DNA from: Fusarium oxysporum f. sp. lycopersici 4287
Taxonomy: Eukaryota; Ascomycota; Sordariomycetes; Hypocreales; Nectriaceae
DNA: 64,000 nt
Direction of reading: 5' to 3'
Assembly: GCF_000149955.1 (NCBI RefSeq)
Contig: NC_030996.1
Location: forward strand, 1,443,467-1,507,466
The notes under the pieces are model-generated. The model was given only the letters and a program-made list of their open reading frames with translations, made no database searches and had not been told where the DNA came from. Position 1 is the stretch's first letter. Each line of letters opens with the position of its first letter. Position numbers and translations under genes: made by a program. This document shows positions 1 through 12,806 of this stretch, in pieces.

Positions 1-182
1 ATCTGGACTTATCCGAGGGGTTCTTTGAGAACTTTTGGGGAACATTTGTTTGATCGCCCCTCGAGAGGGGTGCATAGATAGCATGGACTGAATGTCAAGA
101 TGCCGGATAAATGCGACACAGGTCCTATACAGAAACATCCCAAAATTTCCCTACAACGTTTCTCACCCGTCTGACTCCCTCT

Positions 183-1932
183 TCAATCTGTTCTTTCTGT
201 ACATAAGTTAGCATACACATTCTGCAAAAATGAGGAAGCCAATATTACAGATGGACTTGCAAACGAGAACCGGAAAAATGCAGACTCTGGATCTGCCCCT
301 CTAGCTGCGGTGGAAGTCTTGTCGAGGCCTTGCCAAGCGTGGTAGTAAGACCCAGGAGTAAGAAGCACTAGTTCACCCGCCATGGCTTCCCAAAGTTCGG
401 TGGCGAAAGCCTGTTCTGGGTCTTCAACCTTTACATCCCGAAGTTCAGTGAACCGACAGACCCCATGGAAGTAGAACTTTGACCAGACAAACATCCCTGC
501 TTCGGGTTCGATATAACTGAAGACAGGTAGCAGCCTACCATTTGAGTCTGAGATGCAAGCAACATTGCCTTGAGCCTTAGGCACTGGTGACTTGGTCGCC
601 GGAACAACTGTGAAGGAATCTTTGAAGGCTGTGATAAGCCAATCTCGTCTGGTTCTGTACTGAAACTGAAGGCTCTGAAGCCATGTTAAATATCCATCAA
701 TGCCCCAGTTTTGGAAGAGTGCCAAAGTCAATGCTTGACTCAGTCCAGCTGGGTCTTGAGTCTCAACTTCAGTAACCCGTAGTAGCCTCTCCGTAAATAC
801 TGAGTTGGCCACAAAGAATCCCAGCCGCAGGCCTGGGAAGAGAGTTTTGGAAAATGACTCAAGACGGATGACACGTCCTTGAGTATCCATCGAGAGAAAA
901 GAGGGTATCAACGATTCGAGAAACTTGTTAGATGATACAGGCGTGAAGGTTTGCTCCTTGATGGTGGACTTTGGGAACTGAAGGCAATAGTATGGGTCGT
1001 CTTCGACAAGTATGATATCTAAAGGGTTAGTAAAATCGAGGACAGATCTTTTGAACCGTTTACCCACCGAATTCGACACAGACTGCGTAGATCTCCCGTC
1101 GCCGCTGAGCTGAGATTGTGACGCCTGTTGGGTTCGAGCCTACGGGGACAAGGTAGAGACTGTAGGTAACTGTCAGTATTGTTCAAAGTTTGCTCATATT
1201 GACCTACAGCCGAGGTCGCTTTTGACCCATAGACGTTTCATCCCAGGTTGTCAGCATCTTTCGCAGTCCTGTGGCAGACATTCCTTGTTCATCGGCTGAG
1301 ACAGGCGTTGCTTTGATAGCCAATGGAATCCACAAAGCCTGTGCCGATGGATAAGTGAACTCGTCAACTATCACATAGTCATTGTTCTCACAAAGAAGGC
1401 CAACGACTTTGGACCACGCATTTGTGTTTCCAGGGTGCAGGAGATATTCGTGTTCGCAAGGAGGAGCATGCATCCGTTCAGTAAGCTCTCGTGCTAGGTT
1501 CAGGAGCTTCTGGTTGCCAGCACCGGAGCCTTCAAATGGTTAGAAAGAAGGATATGATGCTGTTGTGTTGCTAAAAGGCTTACCATATTGTAAAAACTGT
1601 GTCAGGTCCAACTTGCCACTATTTGCGCCGCGTCCAAGATCAAGGCTGACCAGCCCAGTTTCAATTGAAGGTTCAATATGAGGTGGCTGACACTCGAATA
1701 TCGCTCTCTCCACTGGGAACAGAGATGGGTGAGGAAGACCTAGAATATTATGAGCTCAAGAAGTTGGCTAGCCGATGATCGATTGGCAGTTACCTCCCGC
1801 TAGACTGATCATCCCTTTCTTGCCCATAAATCGAATAATATCTTTGAGAGGCGACGGATGCCGCGCTTTGCTCTTCACATTGATGTGGTGAGAAAGGTCA
1901 ATTGGGAGATGTTTGTGGTTAATGCTACCCAT
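183..1932 (-). CDS. PLP-dependent aminotransferase, aromatic/2-aminoadipate (Aro8-like) type
   Basis: Fold-type I aminotransferase that would transfer the amino group of aromatic or 2-aminoadipate-type amino acids to a 2-oxoacid. About five exons join in frame: the start exon (ATG at 1930-1932) ends in SLAGG, and later exons carry the N-P-T-G motif in VPVGSNPTG near 1120-1150, the cofactor-binding DDPYY near 980-1000, and the PLP-lysine motif ESFSKTLFPGLRLGFF near 810-870. One short intron separates WDETSMGQKRPRL from LYLVPVGSNPTG (CTGTAGGT...CTACAG). Length and motif order fit the family, so the gene looks intact. It is divergent from the carboxylesterase, with about 320 bp between the two starts. 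Family assignment is firm; the exact substrate is not readable. Confidence 0.88.
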
Positions 1933-2256
1933 TGTCGTTGTAAATGAAAGACAAGACTTGTTGTGAGCGAACTCTTAGTTCTATGATGCCCCAAGTTGGA
2001 GTGAGTTGTATCATTCAAGAATGGGCTGAAACAAGAGTGTCTAATAGAGCCAAAGGTCATCCGTTAATATCGGGCGGAGATCCGATCAACTGTGGAGTTG
2101 ATGGCAAGATAGGCAAATGCGGCCGAAGCCGGGCGGATCTCGGAAGCGGAGCATGCCAGAACAGAAACTATGAATCGTAGGCTTCTCCAAATCTAGCCTA
2201 CCTCCCGATTGACGCCCAGACGAAAGAATCTCAAGCGACAAGCCTAATCCGTCAAC
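1933..2256. promoter_or_regulatory. Shared divergent promoter region
   Basis: The 324 bp between the aminotransferase start (minus strand) and the carboxylesterase start (plus strand). Short ORFs here have no family resemblance. I see no clear TATA element; the role as a shared promoter is inferred from gene orientation. Confidence 0.5.
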
Positions 2257-3969
2257 ATGGGAAACACCATTTCATACGACGAAAAGGCCTATGACCTGAA
2301 CCTTGGTGACAAAGGCAAAATTCGTGGTATTCAGTTTGATCAGAAATCTCGAAGATATGCTGGCATTCCGTATGCGCTTCCACCAACCGGCAACTACCGT
2401 TGGCGCAAGCCGAGGCCTCTACCGTCTTCGTACACTTATGCAAACGGTAAAGATGGTCCCTTCGATGCGACTCAGTTCAAGGCCATATGTCCACAAAAGA
2501 CATTCCATGTTGGAAAGGCCGAAGGAGGTGACGGTATCTATAGCGAAGACTGCTTATTCATGAACATCTGGACGCCCGTCGGTGACGAGAAGACCTCAAA
2601 ATGGCCTGTCATGCTATGGTTGCATGGCGGCTGGTTCCAGATGGGCGACCCCTCGCAAGACCCAGGCATGGACCCAACGGAACTCATCTCTACCGGCGGC
2701 CTTAATGCTATTGTAGTAGCTATAGGCTATCGACTGAACATCTTTGGCTTCCTCGCTGGAGAGGCCCTTCTCGAAGAAAGCCAGGGTGATTCAGCAGGAA
2801 ATTTTGGCCTTTGGGACCAGCGAATGGCAGCTGAATGGGTGAAGGAAAATATTTCTCTGTTCGGGGGAGATCTAAACAATATTACTCTGGCTGGTCGAAG
2901 CGCTGGTGCATACAGCGTTGAGGCTCAGATGTTGTACGAATTTCGGAAGCCAGGACCTAAAACATCTTTGTATCGCCGGGTTTTCATGAACTCAAACGCC
3001 ATTCCTGCACAGCCAAAGTCACTCCAAGAAACCAAGCCCCAGTTTGAAGAAGTCTGCCGATTATTTAACATTGACGAGGAGGATTCTGCGAAGGAGAAAC
3101 TTGCTCGTCTTCGGCAGGTCACAACGCAAGATCTTGTTGAAGCTATCCCCAAACTGGAGCACCACACATTCAGACCTGTAACTGACCATCTGTTTATTCA
3201 CTCAAACGTGATGGAGTATCTTAGGAGCCAAGACTTTGCCCACGAGTTCAAGTCCAGAGGTTATAAGATCTTGATCGGCGAAGTCGCCAACGAAGAGACG
3301 CTTTACTCGGTTTACAACAGTCCTACTGAACCCAGTCTTGATGCACTAAAGATGCAAGTCATGAACTACTACTCGCCTCAAGTCTCTGAACGAGTGATAA
3401 AACGCTATGGCGCTCCAGCTTCTGAATATTTAGAAGACTGGAAAAGAGTGTTTGGTAGGCAATCCGTCACTTTGATCACCAGGCACTCCAACTAAACTGA
3501 CGTTAGGCAACATTATATCTGACGGTCAGGTCAGAGCTCCATCAAGATCTCTTGTTCAGAGTTTGTCAGCAAATGGAGTGAATATCCACGACATCTGGCG
3601 TTACCAAATAGCCTACCGCCTCTCCTTCATAGACGAGAAAGTGGCGCCCAAGTCATTCGGGGTGGCCCATGCTATGGATAAGCCATTCTGGAAGTGAGTT
3701 CACTGACCCTATTGGCTGTGTGGTTGTTTTACTGACATGAAAGCTTCACAATAACGCATGGCCCAGCGGAGGTCGAAAGGAAACTAATGCAGGATTGGAT
3801 TCAGGTCCTGTGTGCTTTTGTGAAAGGAGACAACGCGTATGACTATGGTACTCAATTGGTTGATGACATCAAAGTCATAACCCCTGAAGGCATAATCAGG
3901 GTTCAGAAGGATGATCGTTGGGAAGAGCTGATAGATATTGGCAGGATTTTTAGTGGCAGCGAAGAATGA
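2257..3969 (+). CDS. Type-B carboxylesterase/lipase family protein
   Basis: Alpha/beta-hydrolase of the carboxylesterase type-B family, hydrolysing carboxylic esters. Three exons: 2257-3454, 3507-3693 and 3744-3969, joined in frame to give about 536 aa. Visible features are the oxyanion loop WLHGGWF (about residues 121-127), EDCLFMNIW (about 97-105), the nucleophile elbow GRSAG with Ser about 215, a likely catalytic acid in LIGEVANEETLY, and the catalytic His region FGVAHAMDKPFW near the second splice site. All triad positions are therefore plausible. No signal peptide is evident (start MGNTISYDEK; Gly2 could be myristoylated, an inference), so the enzyme is probably cytosolic or membrane-associated. 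Substrate unknown. Confidence 0.88.
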
Positions 3970-4736
3970 AACAACTTAAATGATTAGAATGTGTCGGAGA
4001 ACAAGATGGTCATTTAAGATATATGCCCAGAAGGTATGAAGTCCACTTTGTGCTGATTGTTACTCTGCTTGTTCTCAAGCCTTTTCACATCAGGTGATAA
4101 ATTCCTCTCCGACTTGGAGAAATTGGCCGAGCTATGGTATTATTATCTCTAAGTGAAGAAGGTTCTGGCATTATCTATAATACGGTTATGAGGTTAATTG
4201 ATTAATAGTTCCACGAGATACATCAAGTCAACTCACCGTTTTAAAAGGCAATATGTACGTAGCCTCAACAAAGATGAGTCTCCCAACTTAAACATAATAA
4301 GAAGCTTTTGTGATGACTTAATCAGCAACCGTATTTGAATCCCTCAGACGTGGCCACTAACGAAGTTACACGTGGCTGCATTAAAACTCAGTCAAAATCA
4401 CATTAAGTTCGCTCGAAAGGGGTTAAAAATATGAGGGACACCGGATTTTTCAGGAACCTTCAGGAATATCTATGCTTAAGCTAGAATCTGACGCGCTACC
4501 GTTGTGCCAGCTCCCCATTTGTTACTATACGGTTACAAGATGCTTGAGTATAGATTCACGGACCAGGATGATTTGACTTGATACAGAGTCTCTTGATAAT
4601 TATCTCGTGGTGGTAAGCTTCATGTCTGGGTGTATACATACACATTATCTTGGCAACTACTTGCATTCTTTGCCTTGTCTGATTCCTTCAAACTCCAATC
4701 CCTTTCGTTTGCATACATGGTGAAGTATTACAAGTT
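3970..4736. other. Intergenic, no gene seen
   Basis: Between the 3' ends of two convergent genes. Moderately AT-rich; no coding sequence, RNA gene or repeat that I can support. Confidence 0.6.
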
Positions 4737-6551
4737 TTAATACTTGTACTTGAAGTGAATGTTCTCCCAGTCAGTCATATCAGCCTCAGCGTTAAGCCTG
4801 CCCAGCCGTTCGCTCTCCTCCTCCGAGATACCTTGCTCACGAATCATCTTGGCACGGCGTCGGTTCTCCCAGATATCTAGCACGACGTGTCAGTAGGAAA
4901 ACCCAAAAATGAGCGATCTGCTTACAGTAGAATCTCCATGAAGCCATGCTCAAGAACTCGACGCAGTAGAGGATGGCGCAGGCGGTCAGACCCCTGATAT
5001 ATTTCGGAGCGTCAGAGGCAACAAACATCTGTGCACCAACTGCATTACCAACACAATATGCGACGAAGATTGTAGTAGCGGTGACAGTCTTCTTGGTCCG
5101 ACCAGCAACGTTCGAAGGAAGAAACGTCCAGATCACTAGCACAGCAAGTTAGCTGATGGAGCCTAGTCATATTGTGAGACTTACTGAGCCCAGGGAGTGA
5201 TCCAAAGACTTGCAGAATATACATGCCCCATCTAGTCCATTTCATGCTGTCCTGGGGCAAAAAGGCGAGGGCCATCATTCCGGAAAAGGCCGGGATAAGA
5301 GAGAACATCATCATGAGGACTGAAGTTATTAGATCAGAGTCAGCAATGCTACTAGGATAGGGGAACTCACATCGAATATTAGGCTTCTTCAAGGTCACAT
5401 ATCCGACCACCAAGAACCAGCAGATGCTGACGCAGTAGTAAGGGGTAGAGCCTTTAAGCAGTGTCTCCAGAGGCGTGAAGCCGAAAGACTTCCAGATGAG
5501 CTTCGAGAATGTCGTGTTGGCACCGTTAGGGAGGGCATTGATGATGGTGATAAAGAAGAAGAAGTAGGTTTGTGGATCTTTAAGGCAGTATGTTAGACCG
5601 AAGGCCTTGATGAGCTTGTAAGTAACAGAGACGAACCTTTGAGGGCGACCCAGACCTGATCCCACTTGAATTCGGATCTCTTTTCACGATCAGAACCAGT
5701 TTGGTTGGACATGACACGAGCTATGGCAGCGCGCTTCTCCTCTTCGCTTAACCATCGAACTTCGCGGGGAGTTCCAAGGATGAACCATACAAGGATACCA
5801 CATGTAATTGTTAAGGCTCCTAGAAGGAATGAGATACCTTTCCACTACGTAGATCATCTGCATTAGTTCATCTAAACAGCCAAGATCGAAGAATACTTAC
5901 AGCAGCCAGGCCTCCTGGATGCTTCTCAGCATGAAGACCGATTCCATACATACTCAATCCGGCGAGGATGTTCATTCCAGCATTGGATGTACCCCAGATC
6001 AAAGATCGTAGTGTATGTTCCTGGGAGGTATAGAATGCACCAGTGATGAGCATGAAGGTGGGCGAGATGGTACATTCGAGAGCACCCTGGATCGCTCTCA
6101 AGACCATAAGGTGCGCGAAGTTCTTCGCAAAGGCAATGCACAGAACAATTACTCCCCAAAGGACCATGACGATGGATAAGAATTTGCCGGTATGACATTT
6201 CTGCATTAGCCAGTTTCCTGGGGCTTCGCAGACCAGATACGACAGGTAGAAAATTGTGCTGAGCCAGTTGAACTGTTCTCCGACAAGGCCCGTGTCTTCT
6301 CGGATTCCGAAGACAGCTTGAACACTGAGGGATGTTTTGTCGGTTTGTTGCGTGCCATAGCATATCCACATGAGTGGGAGGAGCCAAAGGTCAATCTTCC
6401 ATAGAAGTTTGCGGTAGTACATATCTGAGAATTCATCTTCGGCGTCGAGGGCTTCTCCGGGTAGTGTGTCGTCGGCGAGCTTTTCGTCTTGGTTCATTTG
6501 CTCCATTTCGACGCTGAGCTTCTTCTTGTCGTCAGAGTTGTTGCTGTCCAT
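4737..6551 (-). CDS. MFS anion:cation symporter, allantoate/nicotinate permease type (Dal5/Tna1-like)
   Basis: Plasma-membrane permease of the ACS branch of the major facilitator superfamily; relatives import allantoate, nicotinate, biotin precursors or other organic anions. About six exons: the first (5868-6551) begins with an acidic cytoplasmic tail, then DLWLLPLMWICYGTQQTDK typical of this branch and several membrane helices including VLRAIQGALECTISP. Later exons give WKGISFLLGALTI, DPQTYFFFFITIINALPNG (family-typical), QVFGSLPG, and VIWTFLPSNVAGRTKKT (family-typical). The C-terminal tail reads WENIHFKYKY and ends with TAA at 4737. Splice junctions such as GCTGTAAGTATTC are consensus. Transported substrate not determinable. 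Confidence 0.88.
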
Positions 6552-7307
6552 TGTCGCCGATGTCGCTAATATTACTCAATGATCGATGGACATGTTACGG
6601 GCCAATGGGTCAATATTTATTCACCCTTGGTCCTAACGTTGAACCTCAGTTGTGACTTTGGTATCAGTTCATCAGATACCGCTGGTAAGTTAGCGATATG
6701 GCGACTCATATCTCGGCCGGAGCTCATCCGGAGGGGTTGCTATCTCGCCAAGTCTGGGGAAATGATAGCCGACTTATCTACCAAGACGAATTAGGTTACG
6801 ATCTCCCTAGTGTGGCTAATAGCGGTTTAGAGCAATACAACAGTGCGTTGACCTTGTTCCAAACGGCCGGAACCATTGATCCGCAGAGGGCCGCTCGGGA
6901 AACAGTGCTATGAAGGGCGGCTGATAAACTGAAGACATCGGTGGCTTGAATAAGGTGAGTTCGGTTAGCTTCAGCCTCGGTCATTATGACTATTATTTCC
7001 ACGTCACCTTGTAGCTCTATACCAACACCATACCATGGCGGATCTAATTCTAACGCCGAGACCCGAACAAGCAATAATTAAGCTATTATCTTGGGGATAA
7101 GAACTCAAAGGTCACGAGCATTGGTGAATTTACTCAGGCATCATTCCATGATTAGGAGATCTGTGTATATTTAGATAGTACTAGGTGCGAATAAGATTGA
7201 ATGAGACTAGTATAGATAGAATTTGAACAGAAGGAGAGTTTTTTCACAACAATACTGAATGCCTAAGCATGATATCCACTTCCACTCTAATGCAACCCCT
7301 TTGGCTC
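6552..7307. other. Intergenic, upstream of the permease
   Basis: Upstream of the MFS permease start. Overlapping short ORFs in several frames have no recognisable domain and look like chance. No RNA gene or repeat seen. Confidence 0.55.
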
Positions 7308-7887
7308 CTAGGATGTGGCAGCTAGTCCCTGAGGCTTGACGTAGAAGAAGTGACTTCCATCCTCGCGGTGCAAACGAGTGAGAAGGGACATGATCCTTCC
7401 GGGGACGCCAGCAGACGGCCGAGTAATCATGTAATAGCCGTTATTAGCTTGTCTAACAAGACCACTGATAAACTTGAACGAGTAGCGGTTGTTTCCAGGC
7501 TCTTTTGTCTTAATGGACCAAGTGCAAGTAGGTCGTGCGAAAGGTTCAAGAGCCAAACCATGTCGTCCACCGGGAAACATAATACCGCGCTGTCCAACCT
7601 GGTTAAGAGCGATAGGGTAACCTCTAAGAGGGTCGAAAGTCTCGAGGTTGACAGGGGGCCAGGGGTCCATTCGCCATTCAACAGGATTACGTGTGTTGAC
7701 ACTGATGCGGGTTTGGGTAGCACCGACATCCTCAGCAGCTGGTTTTGGACTAGTCTACGGAGTTTTGTGGGCGGCACGATCGCTGGTCTCGCTTTAATTA
7801 CTCTTAATTACCCTCTTATGGCCGTGGCTTACTTTTTAAGTTGAGATTTTGGAACTTTCCGTAGATGAATGATATTGAATGTAACAT
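7308..7887 (-). CDS. Small hypothetical protein, two-exon model
   Basis: Not recognised. The main exon is open from about 7738 to 7308 and encodes a mixed-composition protein with VNTRNPVEWRMDPWPP, GIMFPGGRHGLALEPF and SHFFYVKPQG. A plausible first exon is 7833-7887 (start MLHSISFIYGK), with a 94-nt intron from GTAAGC to CCAAAACCAG that keeps frame; an alternative start is the ATG at 7668-7670. No signal peptide, transmembrane helix or known motif is visible. The amino-acid composition is protein-like, but the first exon is short and uncertain. Confidence 0.4.
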
Positions 7888-8113
7888 ATCAATTCGTTGT
7901 CCTGCCAAGACATGAGACGGAACCAGAGATATGTCACGCTTGTGATATTGCTTGGAGACTGCGACAGATTGAGAGTCTATCTCGATTAGTTCCTTGGTTA
8001 CCTAGGTACCGGAAGAAGTTATGTCATGACATTTATCGTCGAAGACCACGGGAGTGGAAGAGATCGAGGAGTATCTAGATCGTGACGATCGATCGAAAAT
8101 ATAGAGAAATAGG

Positions 8114-8120
8114 TATAAAT
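8114..8120 (+). promoter_or_regulatory. TATA-like element
   Basis: TATAAAT about 120 bp upstream of the ATG at 8236, a usual distance for a filamentous fungal core promoter. Confidence 0.4.
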
Positions 8121-8235
8121 ATCCCATAGATCTCCCTCAAGAAAACAATTTCCCAAACCAACAAGTCACAAACACTTACCAATACTTACTAGACACACTC
8201 TTCACTCCCGATCTATACAAAGCTTTCTACACAAC

Positions 8236-9067
8236 ATGGCTGTGACCTTCACGGCAAGCTTGCTCCGATTTCTTGACCATCTGACTTCCGATCCCAATGC
8301 GAAAGTCACCAGAGCCGACATCTACGGAGTCGTGCGAGAGATGCAACTCATCCAGTCATCTCTGGATGATCTCACCGACACCCTCTCCAATGGTATCATT
8401 TCGATACTTCTGGATACCTTGAATCAGCCAATGGCTCAGATTCAGGCTCACTACAAGGCTGTCGCGGATATCTTAGATACCGCTTATGACATCGCTGAGC
8501 GAAACCTCACCGAGTTAGAGCATGAGCGTCAAATGGGTCGCCTGCAGCAGCGGCTCGACTCCAGGCATGCGCCAATAACATCCCTGGATGGCTTACCCAG
8601 ATTCATAACTTCTTGAATGCCAATGGTGAGAGAGCTTTTATGCGACAGCTCTCTCAGCAAGCCTGGAACGAGTCCCCTGACCTGGTGGCCTACTATAGTA
8701 GATCAAAGACAGTTGTAAGTATAAGAAGCCCAAAACGATGAACCAACAGCTAACATGTATAAAGGTACTTGACTAGTGGATCACCGTTTCTAAGGGCATT
8801 GATCTTCTGCAAATTGCCCATGGAGCACAGGGTGTTAGATTCGATGAAGGACAACGCGCCATCGACCGACATATCCGCCAACTGCTTGATCAGGAACGTA
8901 ACTTCGTCCGATTCATCGGAAATGAAACCATCAGACTCGCCGAGACAATCTTGCTCGATCCCTCCAGCCCCCACCCATTTTTCTGGGAGACTAATCAGGA
9001 TACCTATGCCGCCACGAGAACATGCCGATACGCTTCGTCGCGGCGCCAAACAAGATCAAGGAAATGA
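8236..9067 (+). CDS. Hypothetical helical protein, probably frameshifted
   Basis: Not recognised. The first open stretch (8236-8616) is strongly helical, with VREMQLIQSSLDDLTDTL and ERNLTELEHERQMGRLQQR. The coding signal then continues in another frame (WLTQIHNFLNANGERAF and onward) up to a consensus intron from GTAAGT at about 8714 to TTGACTAG at about 8777. After it the frame reads WITVSKGIDLLQIAHG, DEGQRAIDRHIRQLLDQE and NETIRLAETILLDP, ending at TGA 9065-9067. No good intron explains the frame change between about 8530 and 8590, so a frameshift or unusual splice is likely. The true 3' end is uncertain. Confidence 0.5.
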
Positions 9068-9239
9068 TGACGGTATGCAAGCAATTAAAGTGTGGCTATG
9101 CAGAGTGTGAGGTCCACGTGGAACCTTGCATTAAGAGAGACCCGAGGCAATGGTTTCCTCGCGGTAGCCTCAACGGCTGCTGCCGATCAGCAAGGACCAG
9201 GCACAGGGTCAAGATCGGCATGACACCAACTTGATTGAT

Positions 9240-11611
9240 CAGCTATTTGGATACTCTTTTCGTTTCCTTTCTTTAAGAATTTTTATAATGAGAAACGTGA
9301 TATCCCTAAGGCTAGCAGTTCGGCAAATGCAACCGCTATACGTTTCATAATTATGCAATACCTCTTTTCTACACACATATCACAAGTCTCCTCTATGCTG
9401 CTTTCGCTACTCTTTTGATGAAGTCAGTGTTGGGCTTCGGCCATGCCGTGAACTCTTTCCTAGCTAATCAGCGTCGTCCTTGAAGTTCCCGTATGTCTCA
9501 GACCAATTACACTAGAGACTAGCCACCCGCGACTAGCAGACTAACATTTTAGGGCACCCAATGCAGGCCCAGCATGCCTGTCACTGCTACTCTCAAGATC
9601 TAGATGCGATCTCATTCTTTGGGAGAAATGCTTAATAGTTCACTATGTCTATATAGTATGGTTCCCAGGAATTCTGCCAAGGAATATTAGTTGTACTTGA
9701 CCGTTTTTCGGTTCTATAATACATTTTCTTGGCGAGGAGATTACCACTTTGTGAACTTTTGTATCTCATCGCTAGTAACGTTACGGATATTTTTGCAGTC
9801 AGTTGAAAAGCCACTGACGTGATGCACCATTCACGGCACAGATGATAGCTATGCCTTAGCAGAATAGAGAAAGTTAATTAACTCCACTACTATGTAAGCT
9901 ATGATGACTCTCATTGACTCTCTGTGTAGCTGCAAGGCACGAATATGTACTGCAAAGGCATCGAAGAACCATGAATGATTTTCACTACTGGTTGCCGACT
10001 CGAAATCACTGCCTGGAATGAAAGATCTAAGTTCGCCAATTCTTTTGTCTCGCTCCGGTATCGATCGGAGATATCTTGAACTTAAATGGTAGTGTAGCGT
10101 AGTGACTAAAACTCATCGCGTTGATTCAGGTGGAACTATAGAGGACTGGCTTTGTTGGTAGCCTACGTTGCCGGACTTTTGCGAGCAATTCCGAAGGCCA
10201 ACGGTAGCTACTGAATAGCCGTAATTTTACTGAGATTTGGACTGTCAGAGACAAGTCATGATCCGGTTGTTCACATGCATCACTCTCTTGACTGCTTTAT
10301 TTCTACATAGTTCTGTATGTTATACTGCTCCATAGATGAGATTCAATCGAGAGAGATGTTCACATTTACATGCATAATAGACCCATTTCTCATGGCAGGC
10401 TCAAGATTTGGTAATTAATCGCCAATTCTCATGCTATCTCTTCCAGATAGGTATATCAAGCTCGCTCATGCATCAAAGAATACATCAAAAGCTTCAGGCT
10501 GACTACGAGAAAGTGGGCTTAAATGAACTTGGATTTTCTCTCGGAAGAATTAGAAACACATTGTACCAATATTTTAGGACGACAGATGTAAAGCTTCGGA
10601 AAGCTTGATCTTCATGGGGATTTAACTTAAGTATTAAGACAAACCCTTATCTGCATATCTTAAGATAAGCTCCGAAGTCTTTTTAAAAAAAAAAAAAAAG
10701 TGATAGTAAAGAGATAAGATAACATGGTCCTATCTCTGATAAGATAAGGACTTTCAAAAAAGGTCAATATCCTAAGATAGCGCTATTGGTACCACACACC
10801 CTAGACCCAGGATCTTAATCCCCTGCCTTTTTGTAATTCGTTTCTTAGACTACTTGTAAGAGCCAGAAATACCCTCAATACCAACTATCACTTAGTTTAT
10901 TACTCCTGTAGTAATACCAGCATAACTCAAAGCCGAAAGAAAGGAACAGAGCGATGGATCATCAGCTTCGCCGATATGGTTTCTTCTGAACGTCGCAAAA
11001 TTTCCGTCATAAACAAAACTGAACAGCGTTTATCACCGAATCACCCTAAATTTCTGTCATGAGAACCGAAATATATCCTCAATTATACTGAATAATACTT
11101 TGATTCAGTTTATGCCAATGATTCTACTATGTTTTTACCAGGAAGACTTGATAATAATTATAAAGACCATTCTGCTGACAACGGCGGCCTGGTTATAAGT
11201 CTAAGCTTTACTTTAATCATATCCTATAGGACAGCACATAACTCACTTTCTGTCCATCAAGAGATGGCTGGAAAGGTCAAAAGATTTATGAGCCTGTATC
11301 TAGCCATCAGTTAGATGTAAAGCAACTATCTAAAAATCCCATTGCGTTCGGCTTTCGGCAAGTTTGAATCAGATCACATCCCAAAAGAGAAGACAACAAC
11401 CAACATGCATATATACCTAACCTACAAAGTCGTACGTAATGGCCAACTTGGTATGCTAGGTTCCAGGCAGTAACTACCACATGTGACGAAAATTGGAGTC
11501 TCACTTGTTTAAAGATAAGCCCACTCCCATGGTTTTGTTGGGCCTCGCCGTTGGTCTTTGTCTCTTACACTTCGTCTCCAGTCGACATTTCCAACAAACT
11601 TTTTCCTCATT
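9240..11611. other. Gene-poor, AT-rich stretch of about 2.4 kb
   Basis: No coding region that I can support. It contains a run of 15 A residues at 10685-10699, a small inverted repeat around 10646-10672 (CTTATCT and AGATAAG arms) and several GATAAG words around 10715-10750. The short ORFs at 9632-9814, 10408-10608 and 11129-11314 look like chance. Confidence 0.6.
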
Positions 11612-12106
11612 ATGTCTCAATCTGCTTCTAAGAATCAAGAGCCTGTTGATCCTGAAGCATCTTGCCGCGGCATTGCATACAGAGACCTTTCGCCCGAATA
11701 ACAAGAAATGAGCGACATTCTGTATAAAATGGAGCGCCACAACCTAGACCTATTAGGTATTGCAGAACTTGGTCGTAATGGGATTTTCCGGTATCTCGAT
11801 GCCGATCGTAATATTCACTATATAATTGCTCTAAGGCCAGCATTAATAAAGGCTCTATTAGACCGCACGCCTTATGATCAGGAGGAAGAGGAATTCTGGC
11901 ATGGAATTAATAGCACAAAAGTGCCTAAAGACCAGTGGTATAATCCACCCCCAGGTATCCTCCCACCACCACTATCTGAGGAACATCGAAACGAGGGCCG
12001 ACAGCTTAATGAGATAAACAAAGAGAAGTTTGACAAGATTCGTGCGGATTCGAAGAACTACAAGGAACATCTTGTCTTTATAGAGTCAGATAATAAGCTT
12101 GAATAG
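11612..12106 (+). pseudogene. Hypothetical protein remnant with early nonsense codon
   Basis: A reading frame of 165 codons runs from ATG 11612 to 12106 with one internal stop, TAA at 11699-11701 (codon 30). The context is LSPE-stop-QEMSDILYKMERHNLDL, so a CAA-to-TAA change would explain it. The downstream part is protein-like: LGRNGIFRYLDADRNIHY, acidic EEEEFWHG, a proline cluster PPPGILPPPLSEEH and a charged tail. Family not recognised. Translation could instead start at the ATG at 11708 and give a 132-residue protein, but the frame continuity upstream argues for a longer original. It lies in a gene-poor region. Confidence 0.5.
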
Positions 12107-12800
12107 ATATACTGGAGTCTCGCCAGTTGAGAGAATCGTAGTTATATCTTCGCTTGCTTCTAATTGAATGCTGTGCAATTCTCAGTCCTTCTCATTCTAC
12201 CATGTTCGGCCACGTTAAGAACCTATCTGTAAACATGCGAGCTGAGATAAAAGAGCATGATAATGAGAAGACTGTCTATCCACAACCTCAAAGTCAATAT
12301 GTGTCAAATACTAATAGAGAATTTTGTTCCGCACGATTGACGTCGCGTTGCAGCGCACAATGGTTTCACGGGCATTATTCCCATGGACTAGCGATACATA
12401 GTTGACACGATTAGATAGACCAGATTCTCGTTCACACAATCTCTCATCGGTAACTGGTGACAAATGCGAGTGGCAACTACGCTTCCTCATCGCTATTGCA
12501 TGGCATGAATAACGTCGAGGCTGTCTGCATATAATGATCACTCGCCGAAATGGCCTTGCGTCAGTATCTCAAAGAATCTCAAAAGGCGGCGCAAAATCGC
12601 AATACAGAGTCGCAAGAGATCGCGCGAGGGGGTTTGGCGACTGAAGAGAGAAGAAAGGAGCGCAGACCAAGAGAAAGATACTCCGTACTCTTACTGCAAA
12701 TAGAGGAATTTGTAACTGTAACGACAACTTTTCTGGACTGGTCATGTGCAACACTTCGGACTTCTCCACCAAGCCCAGAACCCAAATGCAGTTAAACATG
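12107..12800. other. Intergenic, no gene seen
   Basis: Short overlapping ORFs on both strands (for example 12154-12405 and 12569-12892) have no family resemblance. No RNA gene seen. The promoter of the sugar transporter begins near its right edge. Confidence 0.5.
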
Positions 12801-12806
12801 ATATCT

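Noticed and set aside
225..255. Small intron near the aminotransferase 3' end (GTAATA...TTGCAG)
   Set aside because: Only 27 nt, too short; reading through gives an acceptable C-terminus.
1120..1150. Possible tRNA B box (GGGTTCGAGCC)
   Set aside because: It is the antisense of the aminotransferase NPTG-coding exon (VPVGSNPTG).
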